Part shown: positions 58,832-64,000 of the stretch, one piece after another
Numbering within the stretch: position 1 is the first letter of the stretch
Layout of the letters: every line of letters starts with the position of its first letter
Source of the DNA: Melampsora larici-populina 98AG31
Taxonomy: Eukaryota; Basidiomycota; Pucciniomycetes; Pucciniales; Melampsoraceae
NCBI RefSeq assembly: GCF_000204055.1
Contig: NW_006768780.1
Coordinates: forward strand, 470,286-534,285
Direction: 5' to 3'
Length of the DNA: 64,000 bases
Position numbers and translations under genes: made by a program
The notes under the pieces: generated by a model
The model's input: the letters and a program-made list of their open reading frames with translations, nothing else
Told to the model about the DNA's origin: nothing
The model's database searches: none

Positions 58832-59919
58832 GATGACTCTGCCTTGCTAACACTTTCTACAACACTACTACTATCTCCTAATTGACCCTCAAGTTCAGCT
58901 ATTCTCGCTTTCAATTTACTCTCTACCGAATGACCCTTAAAACCTGAATTCCACGTCTTTCCACGTCTACCAACAAAACAATCCGCAATAAAGTGACCAG
59001 TTTTTCTGCACTTATAACACGCTCTGGCCGTTCCCCTTCTTTTATACTCCTCATTTGAGATGTTCAATTTGTAGGCTGAGCAGTCCATCGCGTCAGGGTC
59101 TACTGATGGGGTGGCGTTTGAAGTTGAAGCTAAAGATGAGTAGCTGGGTTCGTTGGTATGTCGATTGATTTTGTTATCTAACTTAATCGCGTACTTTGCC
59201 ATTTCCTCTGCAGTGCTGAACTCTGCCTTGATCATGTAGACAGAGATCTCTTTCTTCAAACCTTGCTCGAATTGGGACATTAAAATATCCTGAGGCCATT
59301 TGATTACAATCGATAATTCCGAAAATTTAATCCAATAGTCGGATACAGTGCCTTTTTGCTTTAATACTCGCATCTCCTTCTCCGCCTTCGAAACTTGTTC
59401 GGAATCAAAAAAGGTGGACTTGAACGAATCAGTGAATCTAGACCAGGTTACAGAGTTCAAGAGTTCTGGGTCGAGAAGTTGGTCGGTTAGGCTTTGGCCC
59501 CATATACTGGCTTTACCAGATGTGTACGACAGGGCAAATGCCACTTTGGCTTGATCATTTGCAAATAGATGGTTATTAAGTTGCATGTACAATCCTAATT
59601 GGTTCATAAAAACTTCAGCTTTAGTTCCTTTGCTCCCATCGAACTTATCAGGGGTTGACATCTTTGGTTGGCGTTGAGCTTGAACCGTTTGATTTACATA
59701 AACTGGTTGAACAGGCGTAGGAGTGGGGTTGTTTCCCTGAGCTTCTTCAGTCTGCATGTTGGAAGTCTGGGATGTTTCAAATTGCCGTAGTCGTTGCTCG
59801 GCTTCTTGGCGTCTTTGCGACTCCTCAGCGAGACTCGCTTTCACTTCATTGAACTGAGCCGACAACTGGTTTAGTTGTCTTAAGACTTTGATCATGGTAG
59901 GGTCGGCTTGTGGTTCCAT
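58807..59919 (-). CDS. chromovirus gag
   Basis: About 370 residues starting at ATG 59919. The coiled-coil-like N-terminus contains [17 protein letters not shown]. The retrotransposon gag core is [20 protein letters not shown] and [19 protein letters not shown], and the CCHC zinc knuckle is [14 protein letters not shown] near residue 310. Gag packages element RNA and forms the virus-like particle. The C-terminus is Ser/Glu-rich and ends at TGA 58807. The frame is intact. Confidence 0.92.
   Translation of the reverse strand: MEPQADPTMIKVLRQLNQLSAQFNEVKASLAEESQRRQEAEQRLRQFETSQTSNMQTEEAQGNNPTPTPVQPVYVNQTVQAQRQPKMSTPDKFDGSKGTKAEVFMNQLGLYMQLNNHLFANDQAKVAFALSYTSGKASIWGQSLTDQLLDPELLNSVTWSRFTDSFKSTFFDSEQVSKAEKEMRVLKQKGTVSDYWIKFSELSIVIKWPQDILMSQFEQGLKKEISVYMIKAEFSTAEEMAKYAIKLDNKINRHTNEPSYSSLASTSNATPSVDPDAMDCSAYKLNISNEEYKRRGTARACYKCRKTGHFIADCFVGRRGKTWNSGFKGHSVESKLKARIAELEGQLGDSSSVVESVSKAESSKNGNARE
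58825..58831 (-). promoter_or_regulatory. putative -1 ribosomal frameshift heptamer
   Basis: A_AAA_AAT in the gag frame lies 15 nt before the gag stop. A -1 slip here enters the pol frame, which is open from this point through the protease. It fits the X_XXY_YYZ rule. No downstream pseudoknot was modelled. Confidence 0.55.
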
Positions 59920-60279
59920 CACGTTCTCTTCGAGTTCGTGGAAGACCTCGCGGGATTTGTTTGAATTGTTGCTCGACTCGGAAGTCGAAGAACTAGGTAT
60001 GTTGAAACTTGGCGTGGTGAATATCCTTCGGTGATAAACTAACTTTAACTAACTTTACTTGCAGATTTTGAACTACTTGACGTAACCTGAGATTCTTTAA
60101 TGCTTTCCACTTGCTCGGATTGCGGAGTTAAACTACTTTAAACTTTGACTTTGATACAGATCTAGAAATCTATTTACTTTAAACTTTTTCCTTCTTAACC
60201 TTCTTAATTAACTTTCTTCGTACTTCGTAGCGATTGAGATTCTTCGTAATCAGTTGATCTTGAGATAGACGTTGCAATA

Positions 60280-60439
60280 TATTAGGACCTCTTGGGGTGT
60301 TGATCAAGAGATTACGAGAATCAAAGGTGCCATGTGATTATAATGAGATTGCAACGTGAGGATTGGAAAATCTCTGACAGGCGCAGTATAAGCGCATGAG
60401 GACCTCAGTACAAGCATAGCCTAATAGTGGCTCATAACA
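60280..60439 (-). repeat. 5' LTR of the chromovirus
   Basis: 160 bp, matching the 3' LTR base for base as far as read. The AAAGG target duplication follows at 60440-60444. The sequence just inside the LTR (TTGCAACGTCTATC in element sense) would be the primer-binding site, but it does not obviously match a tRNA 3' end. Confidence 0.9.
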
Positions 60440-60444
60440 AAAGG

Positions 60445-61945
60445 TTTGCGTTGACAGTGACATTACTTGCATTCTGGGGAATTGCAAAACTAGGAGAATT
60501 TGTATTAGACAATAAGTCAAAATATTGATATGATTCAAAGACCAATAGAAAATGGAGAAAAAACCCACAGGAAAACAGCAATCCATAATGCTAAAATGGT
60601 CAAAGAAGGCAAGATACAGTCATTGCACATTGATCAAATCCCCTTGCTAGTATGTCCCTGGGCTGCCATGCAACAATCAATGGAAGAATCCAGAGCACAT
60701 TTGACACATTTACCACTCTTTTTGTATTTCAAAAAAGGGAAGTTAGTTATGTTGTCAAAAGTTGCCACAATATGTATTTATAGACAAGTATGGAATAAGT
60801 ATGATAAGGACCATGTATTTTCAGGACATTTGTTCAGGGTAAATAGATGAACAAGAGGTAGCAGAAAGAAATGCTAATGCGGAGTGACATGGTGATAATG
60901 AGTCAGGTGGGCAGAATAGACTCATAGTGATTGAGTAGATGGAGATGTGAAAAACTGAGTTGAAGGGTAGACCAAACACTGTTGTTGAGAGAAAGTGAGG
61001 TCCACACTGTAGTGAAAGTAATTGAAATGGTACAGATAGAGCCGCTATATGAAGATTCTGTTGTTTGGAAAAAAATGAGCAAGATATAGAAAGACAAAAA
61101 AAGAGAAAATTGATTGTCAATGTCAATCAGAAAAATCTACTGACATCTGAAATTTTTGGCGGAGATCTTCTTGTCAATCATGGAGCTCTTGGGCCAGACT
61201 GAGGGAGCCTCTCCGTAGGCTATGGAAGCTGCGTCCCGAGAAGAGGTCCCAGAGAGCCTACCAAGTTAGAGGACCCGCGGCCTGCCAGCTCCCCCCACAC
61301 ATGCCATGTCGTTTAATTGTACCATGCTATATAACCAGCGGTCTTGTGATCGAAGTAGACACCTACATATGAATAGTAATGTGTCTAAAGATAATGAGAG
61401 GATATCAGAAACAAAGGTCAGCATAAGAAATAAAATAAATTGATAAGATAGTGAAGAAGATGTCGATGGAGTTCAAGACATGAATTGTGCATCTGACTTG
61501 GCTCGGAAATCAAATGATAGGCAAGATAAGAAGGGGCAATTAAAATGAATGCACGTCAGCGATCCAACAGCCACATCAGGGTGAATTTCAATGAACAGTT
61601 CAATTTCGAAATGGTTAACATCATCTCGGAAAAATCAACTACAGAGGCGCGGGGTGTACGGTAATGGGCTGGGGAAAATGTAAAGGTAAGATGGGGTGCA
61701 GTATTGAACTGATAATGCATAGAGAATGACCGATAGGCGTGTTATTTCATCAAATTAAGGGAGGTAACTTCCAGTGCAACTAGTAATCACAATAATGCTT
61801 TGCCACGTTGGTCGTACAAAGAGCAAACAATGGGACATTGTAAATAATCAAAGGAAAAGGTTCACTGGAGCAAAGATGAGGAAATATCAGATTTGTAAGT
61901 ATTGGATTGCTAAGGTGGAAGTATAAAGCAGATGAGCTCACCAGC
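60445..61945. other. intergenic; one 106-codon open stretch
   Basis: The 60530-60850 (+) stretch (IENGEKTHRKTAIHNAKMVK) is open with no family or splice context. The stretch 61170-61310 is GC-rich, with several short inverted words. From about 61690 the sequence resembles the 3' flank of the first tetrapeptide gene. Confidence 0.4.
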
Positions 61946-63524
61946 TTAGAGCGAGAGTATACCAAGGCCAAGGAGACCTTTGGAGCTCTTTTTGTCCCCT
62001 GAACTCAAAAGCGATCGACGGTAGTGGTCTGCAATGAAAAGTGTAAGCCGACGATAGGAGTAATATTGGAGATGTGTGTAATGGAGATGCGACTTACCAT
62101 TACCACCAACCTGAGCACCAACATGAGCATCCACTGCGGCACCAACATTGGCGTCGACACAGGCGTCGACAGCAACTGCGATCTTGGCATCGACATCGGC
62201 TTGAACGGCAGCGCTGACGTGAGCACCTACATGGACAGCGGCGTCGGCTTTGACGGCGGCGAGAACCTTGGCCTTAACATCGGCGTCAACGAGAGCAGTG
62301 ACCTTGGCGTTGACCTTGGCTTTGACGTCGTCATCAATGTCGGCGTTGACACCAGCAGATACCAAGGCTGCCACCTTGGCATCAACAATAGCACGGACGG
62401 CCACAGCTACCTTGGCAGCAATATCGGCTCTAACAGCAGCAGCGACCTGAGCGCTGACTCCAACTTGAGCTTTGATGATGGCATCGACTTCTGCAGTGAT
62501 TTGAGCAGTTACGGAGGCGGAGACGGAGGCGATGACATTGACGTCGGCGGAGACAGCTAAACAAAGAAATGGATGGGAAGAGGGAACGCAGAAATAAATG
62601 TCTATCAGGAAGATTGCAAAGAACGAGCAAAAGACGCAGTCACTTACAGACGTCTGCGCTGACACCGATCAAGTTTCCTAGACCGACGTGGGCATTGACA
62701 TGGGCTCTGACGGCAGCAGCAACCTTAGCATCAACACAAGCTTGAACAGCAAGTGCGACCTTAGCATCAACTGCAGCTTGAACAGCAGCGGTGATGTGAC
62801 CGCCGACGTGAGCAGCAACATCGGCGTTGACGGCAGCGAGGACCTTAGCGTGAACATCGGCTGTGAGAACGGCGATAACCTTGGCATCGACGGCGGCCTT
62901 GACATCGACATTGACAAGGTCACCAACACCAACGTGGACGGCGGCAGCTACCTTGGCGGTAACGGCGGCCTTCACGGCAACGGCGATCTTAGCATCGATA
63001 TCAGCTCGTACCAAGGCAGCTATTTTGGCATCAACGTTGGCGTTGACAATGGCGTTGATCTTAGCGGTGACATCGGCTTCAACAGTTGCGGTGACCTTGG
63101 CAACAACGTCTGCGCTGACGCTGACACCTGTACCATGATTGGAACCACCGAGGAGGCCTGAAGATAACAAATGCGTCCAGGGCGAAATGAAATGCAATCG
63201 ATACTTGATGAGCTCGTCATAAAGAGTGCAGGTAATCTTAACATACCAGAGGCAGGCCAAAGACCCATAAGGCTGGATGGTTGAGCACTTTGGGTAGAAG
63301 GAACGTAGCTGTCGAAAAATTTGGGCAAAGGTGAAGTGAATAGGCGTCGCCATCATCTGTTTATTTCAAGCTTCCCATGGTGATAACTTACCTAGGAGAA
63401 GGAAGAGCACCGGCAACTGTAGAGAAAAAAGACAGTATGCATGTCAGAAGTAATCTAAAAACCACAAGCCAGTTGAAAACTTACGGGCAGCAAGAGCAAT
63501 AACGACGGCGACAGAAAGTTGCAT
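61946..63524 (-). CDS. secreted tetrapeptide-repeat (x-A-x-V) protein, copy 2
   Basis: It has the same exon plan as the gene at 40143-41732. Exon 1 encodes MQLSVAVVIALAA (signal peptide), followed by a short exon and a linker exon (PLPKFFDSYVPSTQSAQPSS). Two repeat exons follow, with about 36 and 35 tetrads (QAAV-DAKV-ALAV-QACV-DAKV). The last exon ends DHYRRSLLSSGDKK...LGLGILSL at TAA 61946. The repeat exons are nearly identical in length to copy 1, so unit number has not changed since duplication. The linker exons differ most. A single Cys pair (ACV and ADVC) is kept in block 1. Both copies are on the same strand, about 20 kb apart. The function is unknown; the signal peptide indicates secretion or a cell-wall location. 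Confidence 0.8.
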
Positions 63525-64000
63525 GATGATAATAAATGAGCTTATAAGTTAAAGAAAGTATTTGTTTACGATTATACGCTAATAAGGATAGTAAAAATAG
63601 TGAATATGTGTTGTTAACGTAAGAAGATGAGATGTAGATAAATTAGTGTGATAAAATAAAAAGACTGAAAAACTGATGAATAGATGAGCGATGATGTCGA
63701 AAGAAACCTAGAGAGGTGTTTATATAGCTAGCCATCGGTGTCGAGATGACTGTGTTTTTTTACCAAGAATCGAATGATCAGTCCGACTGAGGGAACTCCT
63801 CGGTGTTTCGTTTGATCAATTATCACCATCGAGTAAATCTGTACAAATCAAGCCCAAGCAAAGAATCATCAGCTACTTGGAGCGATCTTGTGGACTTTGA
63901 AGCTGAAAATTTCCAAGTGAGTTCATAAATACTTGAATTCGGTACTGATTCCGAAGTTGGATCGTGCAATTCTCAGCATGTTCGCGGAGGTCAGGTTAAG
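63525..64000 (-). promoter_or_regulatory. duplicated promoter of tetrapeptide-repeat gene copy 2
   Basis: TATATAAA at 63719-63726 (minus sense) is 195 bp from the ATG, exactly as in copy 1. Conserved words include CGATGGCTAG, AACACCGAGGA and ATGATGAT at the start codon. Similarity to 41733-42200 continues toward the window edge. Confidence 0.65.

Larger units (their letters stand above)
52796..60439 (-). mobile_element. complete Ty3/gypsy chromovirus with nested solo LTR
   Basis: Two 160-bp LTRs at 52796-52955 and 60280-60439 look identical by eye. A 5-bp target duplication AAAGG flanks the element (52791-52795 and 60440-60444). In element sense the order is LTR, ~350-bp leader, gag, pol (protease, RT, RNase H, integrase, chromodomain), polypurine tract, LTR. 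LTRs run TGTTATGAG...CCTAATA. The 1,628-bp insertion at 55784-57411 splits RT. Identical LTRs point to recent insertion of the host element. Confidence 0.92.

Noticed and set aside
62024..63161. Long plus-strand open frames opposite the second tetrapeptide gene
   Set aside because: They lie exactly antisense to repeat exons that have splice sites, a signal peptide and a conserved promoter on the minus strand. Their Gly/Asp/Ser pattern is what the repeat codons give in reverse.
1..64000. CRISPR arrays, rRNA and tRNA genes
   Set aside because: No array with regular short spacers was seen, and no rRNA block or convincing tRNA cloverleaf was found by eye. A covariance-model scan would be decisive for tRNAs.

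Overview
The window looks like nuclear DNA of a repeat-rich basidiomycete fungus, most plausibly a rust (Pucciniales). That placement is inference. It rests on many short GT-AG introns, fungal forms of BRN1, CLF1 and ECM16, Plavaka-type CACTA, FAR1-type MULE and Harbinger relics, a chromodomain Ty3 element, and small intron-rich secreted-protein genes. Only protein families were recognised; no species was identified.

Layout. 0.4-3.3 kb: Plavaka/CACTA-like transposase relic (-). 4.6-5.5 kb: four-exon gene for a 195-residue membrane-anchored or secreted protein (-), with a degenerate ~210-bp tandem array upstream. 7.8-8.8 kb: five-exon gene for a 211-residue protein of unknown function (-). 9.5-10.6 kb: decayed repeat locus. 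12.1-15.5 kb: condensin subunit BRN1 (-). 16.75-17.8 kb: orphan gene, copy A (-). 19.0-26.9 kb: divergent housekeeping pair, CLF1 (splicing, -) and ECM16/DHR1 (ribosome assembly helicase, +), with only 96 bp between start codons. 27.9-29.65 kb: predicted secreted SGNH/CE16-type esterase (-) with an apparent frameshift. 30.0-34.1 kb: three short foldback/MITE-like elements and a long diverged inverted repeat. 37.5-38.6 kb: copy B of the orphan gene (+), with a one-base frameshift. 40.1-41.7 kb and 61.9-63.5 kb: two same-strand copies of a predicted secreted protein built almost entirely from x-A-x-V tetrapeptides.

43.7-60.4 kb is a transposon cluster: a 1.6-kb solo LTR, a MULE relic, two more MITE-like elements, a 235-bp direct repeat, a Harbinger relic, and a complete 7.6-kb chromovirus. 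The chromovirus has apparently identical 160-bp LTRs and a 5-bp target duplication. A second copy of the 1.6-kb solo LTR interrupts its reverse transcriptase.

The core genes work separately in chromosome condensation, pre-mRNA splicing and ribosome biogenesis. The most unusual content is the tetrapeptide-repeat protein pair: the repeat is nested at four levels (tetrad, 12-mer, exon and gene) and the promoters are conserved. Exon coordinates were worked out by hand and are the least certain part of this annotation.
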